From Clostridium sp. cel8 (lineage in GTDB: Bacteria; Bacillota; Clostridia; Clostridiales; Clostridiaceae), in contig NZ_JACGAG010000016.1 in assembly GCF_014050525.1 (NCBI RefSeq), positions 1 to 55,904 on the forward strand: a stretch of DNA of 55,904 nt. Reading direction: 5' to 3'. Of this stretch, positions 55,861-55,904 are shown one piece after another (position 1 is the first letter of the stretch; each line of letters begins with the position of its first letter). The notes beneath the pieces were generated by a model. That model was not told the origin of the DNA and made no database searches. It saw nothing but the letters and a program-made list of their open reading frames with translations. A program made the translations under genes and the position numbers.

Positions 55861-55904
55861 CCTAAGCCCTATAAGGGCATATTACCAGCGTTATGCCTTA
55901 AGGC
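55861..55904. other. Hairpin-rich window edge, possible IS200/IS605-type end
   Basis: GCCCTATAAGGGC and GCCTTAAGGC are short palindromes close together just after the hairpin at 55837. Subterminal hairpins of this kind occur at IS200/IS605 ends, but no transposase is in the window, so this is weak. Confidence 0.25.

Overview
The window is a low-GC chromosomal segment of a spore-forming, anaerobic, lactate-using Firmicute, most likely a Clostridium of the C. tyrobutyricum/C. kluyveri/C. ljungdahlii type (the genus is inferred; no marker RNA is present). The indications are spoVACDE, T-box and S-box leaders, an IspH-ribosomal S1 fusion, an Etf-linked lactate dehydrogenase, strong Shine-Dalgarno (SD) sequences with many TTG/GTG starts, and very AT-rich spacers. 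I saw no rRNA, tRNA, CRISPR array or intact insertion sequence.

Layout. (1) 1-2816: SAM riboswitch, metN-metI (no metQ beside them) and a HAD phosphatase. (2) 2861-11329: an RNase H-like protein, a FadR/LldR-type regulator and a lactate operon: permease, nickel-pincer lactate racemase LarA, EtfB, ferredoxin-domain EtfA and FAD lactate dehydrogenase. The promoter region has two near-identical GntR-type operators 275 bp apart and a Rex-like site. (3) 11553-13433: spoVAC-spoVAD-spoVAE. (4) 13482-20849: promoter, tryptophan T-box (UGG specifier) and trpE-G-D-C-F-B-A. A perfect 393-bp tandem duplication across the trpE/trpG junction leaves a truncated trpG and a trpE tail between intact genes. (5) 21020-23914: SDR, DUF3006 protein, VIT/CCC1 transporter with a ferritin-like domain, YitT protein. 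(6) 24016-26954 (minus): an acyl-CoA dehydratase activase and two HgdB-like partners of unknown substrate. (7) 26955-29792: a palindrome-rich spacer with a lox-like 40-bp site just upstream of a complete tyrosine recombinase, then a Cys-rich gene divergent from lexA across one LexA box. (8) 29810-39878 (minus): YnbB-type PLP enzyme; miaB-mutS-mutL-miaA-hfq; amino-acid permease. (9) 40109-43499 (plus): class B PBP, a 56-residue ORF behind an SD-covering hairpin, aminotransferase. (10) 43541-52217 (minus): acetyltransferase, ispH-rpsA, cmk, aroH, flavoprotein, RpiR regulator, pseudouridine synthase, glycosyltransferase. (11) 52682-55904: tcdA, a K+ channel with a large ectodomain, a patatin, a small unknown protein and a hairpin-rich window edge.

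How it works together. Lactate is imported, racemised and oxidised by an electron-confurcating dehydrogenase-Etf complex under apparent lactate and redox control. Methionine uptake and tryptophan synthesis are controlled by RNA leaders sensing SAM and uncharged tRNA-Trp. DNA repair (mutSL, lexA) and tRNA modification (miaA, miaB) cluster on the minus strand.

Most notable: the lox-like palindrome beside a tyrosine recombinase; a four-copy dispersed intergenic element, two copies of which flank trpA; the trpE/trpG duplication; and two genes (26954 and mutS) whose strong SD is separated from the start codon by an 8-bp hairpin with nearly identical geometry.
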